NCBI GenBank assembly: GCA_013399115.1 | Contig: VXAA01000092.1 | Coordinates: 134,564-198,563, forward strand | DNA length: 64,000 nucleotides | From: Anseranas semipalmata | Lineage: Eukaryota > Chordata > Aves > Anseriformes > Anseranatidae | Direction of reading: 5' to 3' | Part shown: positions 49,346-61,260 of the stretch, piece by piece | Layout of the letters: every line of letters starts with the position of its first letter | How positions within the stretch are numbered: the stretch's first letter is position 1 | Made by a program: the position numbers and the translations under genes | The notes under the pieces: generated by a model | The model's input: only the letters and a program-made list of their open reading frames with translations | What the model was told of the DNA's origin: nothing | Databases searched by the model: none

Positions 49346-50942
49346 GCAGCAGGACGTCCTCAGTGCCCTGGGCACTTCCCCATTTATCCTGACGAGGGGG
49401 AAGCATGGCAGGAACATGCGGTTTGAGCAACTTCCTCAATTTGTCATCTTTCGGTGCAAGACAACGGACTGGGCAAGCGAAAGGGAGTGCATACATGGCC
49501 TAAATGTGTCAGACACTGAATAGCCTCGTAACCCAAATGGTTATACAGGGAAACCAGTGTAAGGAAGGCAATATATATACATATATACACACATTCAAGA
49601 TGGGACAGTAAATGCTAAAATCCCCCTTCCCCACCAAGAAGGCAGTCGCACAGACAGTGTCCATATGCAAAATCACATCAGGAAAAAATAAACAGGCTGT
49701 AAAAACGACAAACAGAATGAAAAAGAAATTATTCGGTTCCTCCCACTATCAAACTCCTTTGATGTCGATTGTTGGAATCAACGAAAATCCAAAGCAGCAA
49801 AGTCAAGAAGATACAAAACGTAGCTCTATTGCCACTGCTTACCTTGGTTGGCTCTGTAAGGCACCCAAGGACTTCAGCGCGTTACAAAAACCAGTCCATT
49901 CTTTAAATCCCACCAATTTTTTTTAAGTGGCACCAAAGCCAGAACCCTGAGCTACTAAGACCGTTCTTCTGTATAACTGTTCCATGCAAAGGTTTTATCC
50001 AAGCAGCCTAAAAACAGCCTTGCAATGGACATACCGCTCATTACATTTCTGTGAAACCAGAAACAGCCATTCAGACAAGCTCCAGCTCCTGTTCAAAGCC
50101 ATACAAGAAGTCATCTTGTGTGTCATACACAGTCCATGTCCAGGTTCCTGCTTTTGTCTTTACCTTGTCTTGATGAAGCCTCCCTTCATCTTAAATCTAA
50201 AAAATAACCTCAGCAGACAGAGAAAGAGTTCATTTCCAAGACAGAAAAACATACTCGGCCTCAATGTTTTGTATTCCTTTCAGCTGAAATACCCTATTGA
50301 ACAAGACAATTTTCCACAACGAAAGGGTTTGAAAGCTCCTCAGCTTCTCCTTGCTAAGTTTTAAATAGAGTTACTCGGGACTGACTTCCCAAGCAGAGCC
50401 TGCAAACTACAGGAAAGCAGCAAGAGGCGTAGGGGTTAGCCCAGATGTCTCTCCAAGGCTTTCAGGTAGACCTGCTGTCTAAGGAGAGAGGGGAACGGGG
50501 GGGAAAAGGGAAGAATCTAGTTACTAGGGCCTAATGAGCACTTAAAAAGTGAAGGTTTGGGTTTCTCCCCATGCCATAGGTAGCTCTGCTGTCTAGCGCT
50601 GACTAAAACTGGCTCACTCCACTTAGGGATTCAGCGTTTCGCGGGCCACGGCAGTTCCATCCCTAATGCACTCACTCACCCGCCTCCCTGCTGCTGGGGA
50701 AAGCTGCTCGGGGAGCCACGCGTAGTGGGGGAGTCGTTCCTTCTCGGACTCTCGTTTCCACCCTCCCAAAAGATAACCAGGCGGAAGCGGCTGAAGAAGC
50801 GGAGCAGTGAAGATAGATGAATCCCACACGAGTAAGAAAACCTTATCGCGTTTTTCCAGCAAAAGAGTATAAAAATGGATTGTTATGGTATAGAAAGGGG
50901 TGACAAGAAACACATGACACAAGCCCCTGCCTGGCACCTACC
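49346..50942. other. Unique non-coding DNA
   Basis: No gene recognised. A TA/TACA-rich run lies at about 49,570-49,593. Confidence 0.5.
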
Positions 50943-50958
50943 CACACACACACACACA
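50943..50958 (+). repeat. (CA)8 dinucleotide repeat
   Basis: Eight CA units, then AAATCG. Short simple repeat. Confidence 0.95.
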
Positions 50959-52850
50959 AATCGAGTCCCGCATGCAGTTTTTAAAAGCTGAAGATAATCT
51001 ATTACCTCCACAGTTACCAGCTTGGGCCTCCAGGGACACATACATCCCTTTCTAAAACTTAAAGCAGCAGTCGAGATTGTTTAGACATTTCAAAACCATA
51101 TGTTGCCCAACTTGGAAAACTTCTTAAATAAGTCTGACAAACGGGGAAAGTTGTCTGCAGGAAAGAAAGGTGCTTAATTAACAATATACTGAATCAAACA
51201 GGCTACATTTTTTTCCTGAGCAATTACTATCACTATTAGTAGATGATAACTAGCTGTGGGTCATGTCATGTAACACTCCAGTACGTGAAGTATCATGCAT
51301 TTAGTTTGTATGCAATTAAGACCGCTTCATTGTCTCATCAGGTTCCCTGTGACACCCAATTAAGTAATAACACAAGAAAAGTGCTCTTAATTAATGAGGA
51401 AAATCTTCTGCAAGCTAGACACAGGTGTGTGTTTCTCAAGTAGAGCCTGAAATAGTTCAATAGATCACTTAATCTTTATAAAAAAACACACTCAAATTTG
51501 TATCCAATTAACTCAATAGTAGGATTCTCTCAGATTTCTTCCAAGAGGGTTACATTTCTTTGTAATATTCAACAATCAAGTGGTTTATAAAAGATTAAAA
51601 TTAAAACTGACACTTGGAGCGAGTGGTTGCAAGCGATCACAATTTGCACATCGTTTTTCCCAGTTTTTCACAAATCACATGGAAATAGGTTTAAGTTATC
51701 TTTCTTCTTCGATGCTTCCTTCAGGAACAACCTCCTGTATTGGTACTGAGTGAACACACTTGCATTTATTCCTAAGCAGATGCTTTTCAGTGTATTTTAA
51801 AAGATTACCTCAACCGACTAAAATAACTTCAGCAATAGGAGACCGTATTACACACATCCGTTGTCTCTGACCTGCGTAGTTACAGGATCACTAACGAGTG
51901 CAGATGGACAGCGAAGAGAGTCAGGTGGAGGGAAGCTGGCCCATCTTTCCTATCCCAGCTTATCTGGAGACAGAAGATAGAAAAACTGGTACCTGGTTGG
52001 GGACCTAAGCCCGGTTTCTTCCAACAGCCATGAATTTTTCTCGCTTCTTTGATCAGAGATGCATTGCTATTCTCGTATTACAAAAGAATATTTCCAAACC
52101 ACAAAACATAAGCAATATTTACCATGCCATGAGGCAAGAATTTTTTCCACTATTTATTTCTGTTTTCTTTTGTAGGCTGTCTCTCAATATGAAGTTTTCT
52201 TCAAAGCAGAGACAAGGATTTCATTTGTGAAACTCCTACCCAGATCTTACAGACCTCTTACAAATTTCAGCGCAGGCAGGAGCACAACTTTTCTAAGAAG
52301 CAGAAAGATCTTTTTTGTGTTTAATCGCTGTTTAATATAACACAATAGATAGCTTAGTCAGATAGATAGATAGATAGTAAGAGCACAAAGAGAAGCCTAC
52401 GGCCATCCCAAGAGTCAGTGTGTGCTTGTACTTGTGTGTATACAAACAGTTAAGTTCAAAAACCTGTTAAGGACATAAGATAGATGCTATCTGAAACACT
52501 CCCATAAAACTGCTCCTCTTATACACAGCCGTGATATTTTGCCTAAGCTAAATGAAATCCCATTACAGCTAGCAACGTTAGATTAGCCAACGCAGCATCT
52601 CTAACACTGCGTGATGCCTGTCAAGGACAATGTCACAGAGAGGCTGTAACAAAAAAACGGCACTAGAAAACGTCAGAACGTCTTCCTAGGTCTACATCTC
52701 TCTTACATGCTTCAGCAAGCACAACAGCAAAATTTAACCTCAAAGAATGACATTTCCATCAAGTGCAGTACTTTGGTACCCAAGTTTCTCCAGCTAAATA
52801 AAGTGCACATGCATCTTTTGGCGCATTAAAAGCACAGGCGCGTTACTCAC
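50959..52850. other. AT-rich unique DNA with GATA repeat
   Basis: No gene recognised. (GATA)4 lies at 52,361-52,376. Several TTAATTAA and CAATTAAG words occur between 51,170 and 51,520. Confidence 0.5.
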
Positions 52851-53040
52851 AGCTGTCCACAAACTGGGCACCCCCAAGCACTGCTGCTCTGGACAGCTTC
52901 AGCAAGGTTGCCTCCCACCTTCCATCGCCTGGGCTCAGTGCCATTGCAACCTGAATACATTTTAATTGTTCAAGACATTTTTCTACTTTTGGTATTTTGC
53001 TGGGCTTCAGCTCTGAGAAACTGGAAGCGGTCTGCTTCTC
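52851..53040 (-). other. Candidate coding exon, unknown protein
   Basis: On the minus strand the acceptor CCTTCTTAGTTGCAG is followed by 190 open bases, then a textbook donor GTGAGTAA at 52,850 downward. Entry phase 0 and exit phase 1. The product starts EKQTASSFSELKPSKIPK, continues VEKCLEQLKCIQ and ends with VLGGAQFVDS. It is mixed-charge and helix-compatible, and the in-frame stop falls just beyond the donor. No family is recognised. This is the best-formed exon candidate in the window, but only conservation or RNA data could confirm it. Confidence 0.22.
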
Positions 53041-56000
53041 CTGCAACTAAGAAGGTCCAGAGCTTACCTGAGTATTTTGTGGCCAAAAATTGGCCAAAGG
53101 ACTTGGCCAAAAGGCAAGGCAAAGCTAAGCAACATTAAAGACATGCTTTTAACTATGTTCACAAACATCAGCCCTCACATGGCAGATCAGAGACCTATGA
53201 AAAGTGTAGATTTACAACTAAATACAGAATAGTTCATCATCCTGCTCCACCACTCAGGTCCTTTATATATGCTGGGAACATGCACCCTACTCCATCCCCA
53301 CAAGCCCCGCAGAAAGGGTCCTTGCTATCCCCATCATTTTGTGCTCTGGTACCCAGAATTCAGGGTGTTTCCAAACTTGATATCCTTCAGCATCAAGTAA
53401 GTTTAAATGGCAAGAAACGAGTCCCTTCCAACACTTAACACAAGTAGTATCAACCTTGTACTGACTATTTACAGAGGTCTGTACTTCTTATTTGAAGTCC
53501 TAAGGATCAACATAGTTCCACACTATAACTTCTGATTTTTCATATTTCCAGTTCGTTAAATAAAGCTTGACATGAATACGCACTTGTGATTGCACAGACA
53601 AACAACACAAAGAGACATTCTGGAACTGACACGACATGATATTTTAGAAATGGTATTTCACAGTCTTTTTTTTTCTGAAACTCAGACACCTATCTTAATC
53701 CATCCAAAATAGCCTCAAGAGTGAATAAAGCTGTTGTCTGCAGGACTGGCTGCTGAAGAAGCTGGATGGCATACAGCACACATGACAAGGAACTGCAGGA
53801 ACAGCAAGTATGGTCTTGCTGTTAAGCTTTAAGATGAATGCTGCCCCAAGGAACTGGTCTGTCCTAGCTTCTGCCACAGAGAGTCTTTGTAATGCTCGCC
53901 TTAACACTCTTTCTAGTTGATTAACTAATTGTGTAATCCTCATTTTCTGGAGACTTGAGGCCAGATCTGCAATTTAGATGCTGAGACCTGACAACTGCAT
54001 CTGTGGTCAACAGAGCTTTGTATTGAATACATGACATGCTATGAAGATGCAAAGATCCTCTGAAAACACGTGCCCCAGGCACCGCGAGAAAGAAACGCGA
54101 TACTGGTGAGCAAATATTCCTCTGACAAATACTTAAGTATTCTCTCTGGACCTCAGTTCCTCCGCTTGTAAAACGGGGACCCATTCCAGAAGAATTAATT
54201 TAGCACACCCCTGCTTGTGAAGCAGCCCGATCCTGCCCTTGAAACTGGACCTGCCGTACAAGGCAGGGATTTTTCACATCCATTTACAGCGCAGGTGGCT
54301 CACGCCTTGCGCGTGGTAGTGCTCAGCTACAGAAGAAGAACCGGTGTGTGCTGCCCCATAATCTGCTTCCAAACATCTGGCCAGCCCCGTTAATCTGGTG
54401 CCAGCACAGCCTCTATCAGCTTCCCCCCGTACGCCCCGGGTGCGGGTAGCATGCCACACGCCACAGATCTGTTCTTCCACCTTCACACTGCTGCAACAAA
54501 ACATGCCCTTTCTGTTTAAACTTCCCACTTCATCCTGCTGTGTTTATGCCACAGCGAGAAGTATTAGTGTCTCAGCTCCCCATGCAGAAAGTACCCACCT
54601 AAAACGCCCCTGAGGAAGCACAACCCTGAGCACCACCATGTCCCTATGCTTCCCTGCTTGTTTCCAGCCTCACCTTTCCTCTCAGCAAGCTCCATCAGTA
54701 CCAGACCACCACATCTGCTTGCCGCTGCTACAGGCAACACTGAAATGTTGGGAAGCTCTAAATTCCTTCCCCTGACTGAGAGTCGAGTATGGAAACAAAC
54801 TCCTAAACCCCTACCTGAGGAGCAAAGATGGGCAGGAAGTGCAAGAAACATTATTTGCAGGGGATGGGAAGGGTAGGGAGGGAAGCACACAACAAGTTGC
54901 ACTTGCCCTTATTCCAAGGCTACTCACACGCAGTCACCTACCCGTGAGGATCAGCTTTCCGCCTCTTCAGCTCTCTTTTTCCCCAGAGAGCAAAGGAGAC
55001 CGGCTTTCTAGGAACTCAACTCTTCTTTACAGCACCATACAGGTCTTTGAAACCAATGCCTGAATGATCTCTTTACTGGATTAAAAACACAAAACAAAAC
55101 AAAAAGTAACTATCCAAGCTCCGCTAGCCCACCAGAAGTCTTCTACAGCAGACCCCTATGGGTAAATGCAGATGGAGAGGAAGAGCTGTCAACCTGTACC
55201 TTCGCAGCCTCCCACCCCGGTTTCTTCCATTACGCAGGCTCTTCCCCAAGCCCTAGCTCTCTTACCTCAGCTGCTTATTTTCAGTTCTTGATAGTTTTGG
55301 TACAAAGATATTTGTAAGAAATTATTTTTCTTTGATCAAACTTGTCCCACTGTTCAGAAAACAGGTTAAAACCATTAAGCTTGCTTATGTTATCCAAATG
55401 CTTGCTAGATCTCATCTTTCCTATAATTTATTTAGCACTGAATTCCTTGACAATACATCTAAAGGATTCTTAGATCACTTCTCATATCACTCAAATCAGC
55501 AACTTTGATTGCAAGGCAGAACTGGCAGAAATAGGTTTCACATGCAGACAAAGACTCATCAATGCATGTGTTATATTTTCCAAAAACTGCCATGAACGGG
55601 GTCCTACCGGTACCTTGGTGAAGCCTGGGTTCAATGACCAGCACACATCATCTGGAGACACCCAGATACCGTAATACATTGCCTGGAGCCAGCAGATTTA
55701 AAGAGAGTCTTTGTCCTGCTGCTCACGTGCTTTCCAGTTTTCTTGTTGCATCACTGTAGCTGGTGCTAACACGCACTTGAGGCTCCATCACGACAGGCTT
55801 CCCTAGATTATTTTCCAAAGGCGCAACAGCCAGAGGTAAACACCGAGGATGAGATCACTTTGGGGAAGAAGAAAGTTTACAGCTGTTTGTAAACAGCAAT
55901 TCTGCAGGTGGCTGCATTTCAAAAAGCCCTCCCTCAGCTGATCCTAAATTAAGATCATCAGCCTCCACCCAGAGCCCTGTGAGCATCACCAAGTTCAAAA

Positions 56001-57299
56001 CAATCCAGGCCTCCACATGTATCCTACAGCTCTTAGAGATCCCCCCTTATAAATAAACACAGCGCTCCCACCCTGAGCTCGTAGCAGTGCAATTGCACTC
56101 CCATATTGCGATGTGCTCTGCAGCGTGTTTAGGGCTTGTCTCCCGTTCACCGGTAATTGGAGCTGTGCGCCAAAGACCGCCCTCACCACAGTGCCATCCT
56201 GTACAGAATTTTTTTTAATTCCAACGAGATAGTAATTTTAATGCAAAGGTTGGCCCATGAGGTAAAACCTAATGTTTCAATTAGCAAACTGCATCACCTC
56301 CTCCTAACACAACCTCTCCATAAAACGGCCACAGTTTAACAGCGCCCGGTGCCTTTCTACAGTTCTTTCCTTCTGCCCAGAAAGAAAAGATGTGTTCATA
56401 GATGCATCAATTTAAAGGCCAGAAGAGATCACGGCTTCACTGAAATTCGCCGCCTGCCTACCACATGCCATTAAATATCACCCATTTACCCACACCTGGA
56501 CCTCATATACTTGACAAGAGCATAACCTCTGTTGGCCTGTACGGTTTTAAAGAAAAGCCAACAAATGTGGAAATTTCTAGAGACTGGAGTTGCACATTTT
56601 CCTTTGCTTGTTCATCACAAGGGGCAGCCCACCTCCCTAATAAAACCATGCCTCGCTTCAAATCTGAACTGCCTGATCTCCCTTTCAAAACAGGGATTTT
56701 AGGTACGCCTTCCCCAGATACACGCGGACGTGCTCACTGCCTGGCATTTTCTCTCTGTGATGTTACTGCAGTCAAGTGCTCTCTCTGAAAAGCTAAACAG
56801 ACTTAGCTGTAAGCTTCTCTGTGCAGTGTTTTCTCTGATCCTCAGAATATTTTTGTGTTTCTTCTGTTCCTCTACAACTCATCCAAGAGCTATTTCAAGA
56901 TGTTGAAATGGAAATCACACCCGATCTTCCTGCATGGAAGTCACAAGTACCAAACACAGAGTTGTTCTCTTCTAAATATTTTCTGGCTCATAAATTTAAA
57001 AGAAATGCATGTCTTTTTTTTCCTCCTTTTTGCTACAGCATCAATCCTAGTGTTTACACCAACCTGCACTGCCCACCACTGACCTTTTAATCCCTTCCAG
57101 CACTGCTACTCGTAATACAGGTCTCTGTTTCCTCCATCTCACCCCCATTCTGTAAGCATGGCTTGCAGCTCTTCCCTCCAGCAGCTTTGCTTTATGTCTA
57201 CTTTATTTTCCTGTTCAAATGCAGTTTAAATCAAACAAAAAAGCATCAGGCCCAAGGCACACCAGGCAATCAGAACCTTCCTGTACGACTATACCTGCC
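53041..57299. other. Unique non-coding DNA
   Basis: No gene or interspersed repeat recognised. Several minus-strand frames of 60-110 codons occur (for example 55,459-55,679 and 54,564-54,902). None has a family signature. Confidence 0.5.
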
Positions 57300-57358
57300 C
57301 TCAGCGGGCTCATCTCAGCAGGAGAGCTGAACAGTCTCCAGCTACCCAGGCTCTGTGT
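57300..57358 (-). repeat. Left arm of imperfect inverted repeat
   Basis: Positions 57,310-57,358 are the reverse complement of 57,930-57,976 apart from a 2-base indel. The shared word on the minus strand is CACAGAGCCTGGGTAGCTGG and it continues into CAGCTCTCCTGCTGAGATGA. On the minus strand this arm lies directly after the CR1 piece at 57,361-57,600. Confidence 0.85.
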
Positions 57359-57360
57359 GC

Positions 57361-57600
57361 CAGGGATGGGGCACCCACAGCTTCTCTGGGCAGCCTGGGC
57401 CAGGGCCTCAGCGCCCTCAGAGGGAAGAATTTCTGCCCAGCAGCTCACCCAAACCTGCCCTCTTTCAGCTTAAAGCCGTTCCCCCTGCTCCTGTCACCGC
57501 ACCCCTGACCAAGAGTCCCTCCCCAGCTGTCCTGCAGCCCCTGGAGGCACGGGAAGGCCGCTGGGAGCTCTCCCCAGGGCCTTCTCTTCTCCAGGATGGA
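57361..57600 (-). mobile_element. CR1 LINE fragment, minus strand, 3' end missing
   Basis: The reverse complement carries CR1 text in order: CCTGGAGAAGAGAAGGCCCT, GGGGGAACGGCTTTAAGCTG, GGTGAGCTGCTGGGCAGAAA, CTCTGAGGGCGCTGAGGCCC and AGAAGCTGTGGGTGCCCC, and stops abruptly after ATCCCTGG at 57,361. The normal tail of the element is missing here and unrelated sequence follows. The same subfamily as the copy at 3322. Confidence 0.9.
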
Positions 57601-57602
57601 TG

Positions 57603-57731
57603 GGTCCATTGCTGGTCCATTGTAAGCCTTCTAAAACCACATCAATTTGGCCATGATAACCTGTCAATAGTCATTTCTTGAAACCCAGCAGCTGGACTTC
57701 ATGCAATTACTATCAGCTTTTTATTGCCCCT
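57603..57731. other. Spacer between inverted CR1 pieces
   Basis: About 130 bases without CR1 similarity. It begins with a short direct duplication, GGTCCATT.GCTGGTCCATTG. Confidence 0.6.
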
Positions 57732-57866
57732 AGAAGCTGTGGGTGCCCCATCCCTGGCAGTGCCCAAGGCCAGGCTGGATGGGGCCTTGGGCAGCCTGGG
57801 CTGGTGGCAGGGGGCCCTGCCCATGGCAGGGGTGGGACCCAAACCATGCTGTGATTCTGTGACCCA
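57732..57866 (+). mobile_element. CR1 LINE 3' tail, plus strand
   Basis: AGAAGCTGTGGGTGCCCCAT through CCCTGCCCATGGCAGGGG to GCTGTGATTCTGTGA. The first 26 bases (57,732-57,757) are the exact reverse complement of 57,360-57,385. The tail is short and complete. Same subfamily as 3322-3549. Confidence 0.92.
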
Positions 57867-57928
57867 AGGGTACTTCCTATCAGTGCTCTTGGAGCAGTGT
57901 CACTGCTGCTCTCTGCTAATGACCTGGT

Positions 57929-58025
57929 GCACAGAGCCTGGGTAGCTGGAGACTTCAGCTCTCCTGCTGAGATGACTGGGTGGGCTCTAGGGTCCCTTCC
58001 AACTCATTCTCCGATTCTGTGATTT
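57929..58025 (+). mobile_element. Second CR1-like 3' terminus and right inverted arm
   Basis: The left half (57,930-57,976) is the right arm of the inverted repeat. The right half, GGGTCCCTTCCAACTCATTC then CGATTCTGTGATT, looks like another CR1 3' terminus. The left arm copy loses this terminus similarity after about 57,310. Confidence 0.7.
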
Positions 58026-59064
58026 GATAATACACCACCAATTTTCTTAATCAGAATGTCACTTGGTACTAAAATGCCTCAGAAGTTACTGAGTTCAGTG
58101 GGAAATAATTTAAAGGATGGCTCCATTTGTTGCAGCCAAAAGAACCCCAGGATACGTCCCCAAAAGCTCAGCACAGCAGAACAAGGGTTACCTCTCAGCT
58201 CTGCTGCTCTCCTTCAAGCCAGTTAATTTGAAAACAGTAACTTGAGTACAGCCAACCTGATTTAATTTCATAGTGAAGAAACAAACTGGCAACCTATTTA
58301 GGCATTATTAACTTAATATTAACTTGACAGTAACTTGCAAAGTAGATCTGCTGAAACAAGACAAAGTATTTAAACACTCCTTTATTATTTGAAGTTTGGC
58401 TTTCTCTCAATGTTCTTATATTAGGATGTTTTTAAGAGCTGTTTATTGCATGCCTACATAGAAAAGGCAGAATCCTGAATAGATTAGTTGAAAACAACAA
58501 TTTAGAAAACAGATTTGCAGACCTTTCCTGATCTACAGCTTTTAAAAACATATCTAGTTTTGAGAAACTAAAGGACTTGAAGTGAAAATCCACATAAGAG
58601 CACAAGCTGTTTAACCTTACCGATGGGTTCTCAGCAATTCTGTGCACTTTCACAAAGGCTAACTAGTTACCTGGTCAACACTCAAAACTAATCGCCCAGC
58701 ACTACCGAACACGCTCGTCCAGCACCATCCAGGGTGAAGAGCACACATCAGACAACTCGCCTCAGAAACCAACCACAACAGGAGCCCTGCAAGTCCAAAC
58801 ACGCATTGTTATTTCTATGAGAATAAAATCACTGTAATTTGACTCCTGCAAATTACACCGTTTATTAAGAGAAACATCCTATTTAAACAACTCTTATCAG
58901 ATAAACAGCATTATTGTATCCATTGTTACATTCACTTCTGCAAAAAGGTTCGGACCAGCTGATAATTTCCTTCAAGCAGCAGTTTCTCTGAAATTGCAGT
59001 ACAGACCTCCATCTTATCGCTGCCTTTGTGTTCTGCTAAAAGGGTCCAAAAAAAATTGTCTGTG
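58026..59064. other. AT-rich non-coding DNA
   Basis: No gene or repeat recognised. Confidence 0.5.
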
Positions 59065-59422
59065 TCATAACAGTATGCATTAATACAGGTTTATTTTACT
59101 GTACTGATTCTCCTATCAAACGTGAAAACCAGTGAAAATACAGCGCGCTCAGGACTTCTGAAGAGAAAAAGAATTAGAGCATTCTCTGCAAATTTCAGTT
59201 TATGCTTTGCTAAACCTTAATATGCTTTTAGTCCAAGAATGTGCGACTGTGCAGTATCACTCCACTAATGAGTCTGTACGTGACACTCGAAACAGCTGCA
59301 GTTTCAGAGAATAGAACACACTGCGCTGTTGTTGCCTTTAAGACGGTCACCCAGACAAAAACCAGCATGAAGACAAAAATCAGCAGCTTCTGGTCAGACA
59401 CATCACAGAGAGTGCAATCATT
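59065..59422 (-). other. Candidate terminal exon with membrane segment and poly(A) signal
   Basis: On the minus strand a strong acceptor with a CTAAC branch-like word and T-rich tract (TTACTCTGTTTATTTGCAG) precedes an open frame from 59,422 to a TAA at 59,230-59,228. The 64 residues begin NDCTLCDVSDQK, then a hydrophobic segment LLIFVFMLVFVWVTVL that could span a membrane, and end SRTFLD. An AATAAA signal follows at 59,095-59,090. Only this frame is open at the acceptor. I recognise no family. A real last exon is possible; chance is not excluded, because T-rich DNA produces hydrophobic peptides easily. Confidence 0.2.
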
Positions 59423-60623
59423 CTGCAAATAAACAGAGTAAGTTAGGGAAACTTGGAATTAGAGGTAAATTTTAGAAGGACTCAAACTATACCTAAGGTA
59501 TGAAAAGGAAGGTCGCAGCACCCAGTCTTTCCTGCCTGGGCAACAAACAGAATCACAGATATATCGATAGCCGAGGTATTTTAATGTTCACCATCGCTGA
59601 TTACCTGAAATTTTATTTAAATATAGTCTTTCTACCTTCCTCTTCATTTTAGTACCTACTGAGAACAGAAGTCTGAGGTTTTGTTATTCACTTGTATTGT
59701 AGGCTCCCTGTCAACAAAAGCTTCTAAAGAGGCAAATGCTGAAGCAGCAGCACTTTTAATGGCTAAGCTTGATTTTCCAGGCGTTCTGGAAAACAGAACT
59801 GGTTTTAAAAATAAAGTACCTGCATGCTTTTTTTCTCCTGAAATTAGAGGGATACAGTCATCTTCAAAAAACTGTGTTTAAAGGCTTCCAGTTATCTAAC
59901 TTCCCTGGGTTATCTGATGACATTTTGTCATCGTTTCCTAGCTTTAATTGCTCTTATTTCTTCACTCTCGTATGTTGCCTATAAATACGGAAACGAACCA
60001 AATCAGGAAGAAACCATTGGGGTTAATTATACCTAAGTAACAAAGTAATCTTAAGTGCTATTTGTGGCAACGGTGGATTTTTTGTTTCTCTACGAGATAT
60101 TCAATAAAACAAACACAAAAGGGGAAGCCAGGAACTGCGGCCCCGCTGCTGCAGGTACATCACAGTCCACATCTCCTCAGCTGTCTCCATTTTCCCAGGT
60201 GCTGCCAGGTTTCGTCCTGTTTCCTGCTGTACTTCAGGCTACCTGAAATGGATGTCAGATGCCTGGGGGTTTATAATCTCTCAGGCTACTGATCATTCTT
60301 ACTGTTACCATTCTGGCAGGAAGCGTGGCTCCCAGAAATCTGCTCCAATTAAAACAGATTTCCGCTCCAAGCACCAGGAATAGAATCTGGATACTCCCCA
60401 GTAATCTTAAAATGGATACTCCCATTAAATTATTTCAATGTAAAAAGATTTGTAGAGTCTACCGATCTCCAGCAAAGCATCCATGTTTCACTCTGAGAAC
60501 ACATTTTAAGGAAATTTAATCTCCACATTTTTTTCCACTCCCTCTTTACTAAATGCCAAGATCCCCAAGTTCCTGGTGCCTACCATCTTGAGCAGGCAAA
60601 AGAAGCACTGCACTGCTGTAATT
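59423..60623. other. Unique non-coding DNA
   Basis: No gene or repeat recognised. Confidence 0.5.
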
Positions 60624-60668
60624 AAAAAAAAAAAAAAAAACAGGGGGGGGGGNNNNNNAACGGGGGGG
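60624..60668. other. Six-base N gap within homopolymers
   Basis: A17 at 60,624-60,640, CA, a run of 10 G ending at 60,652, six N at 60,653-60,658, AAC, then seven G. The unresolved bases fall exactly in the homopolymer tract, so this looks like a sequencing or assembly weakness. Frames translated through it are meaningless. Confidence 0.97.
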
Positions 60669-61260
60669 AGGGAGTTGTCCTGCCAGAAGTCCTGGAAGAT
60701 GCCAGACACTGCCCTTGCAAGGGGGACTTCCTTATTTTGCAAGACTTCCTTACTCTGTGGGCTATGGTCCTGCCAGCCCCGTGTGTTGAACCGGGTCCCC
60801 CTGCAGCCAGACAAGCACACGGGCGCTGCAAGGGATGCAGCTACGTGGGCAGAAGCAGGGGTGGAGAGCTGGCCGGTCCCCTCACCTCAAGCACAAGACT
60901 ATGCCCCGAGGATGCTGCTTTGGTTCCCAAAGCCAAACTGAAGCCCGTGCCGTTACCAGAAGGCGCAGCCTCACCATGCCCTTCTCCTCGGCCACGTGCT
61001 CCCAGACACAGGCTCACACCCTCTGGAAACACAGCGAGGCAGCCCTAAGCAGAAGGAGCAGGGGTCAGCCCCATCCGTGCCCCGTGCAGCGACGTGCTCG
61101 GCACGGACACGTCCGGGTGCGCGGCAGGAGGGAGCGCAGAGCGGCGTCCTTCGCAGCACCGCGGGCTTGCACCCGCCTCAGCCAGGGCGAAACCAGGCTC
61201 CGAGCCCATCTGATGCGCGTTTCACAAGGGGGGAGCTGGGGCAAACAGCACGCCTCTACC
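60669..61260. other. GC-rich block, CpG-rich at 61,070-61,215
   Basis: GC-rich DNA right of the gap, with CpGs concentrated at 61,070-61,215 (for example CACGTCCGGGTGCGCGGC). Frames of 100-140 codons are open on the plus strand but have no recognisable domain. A CpG island or a repeat missed because of the gap is possible. Confidence 0.35.
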
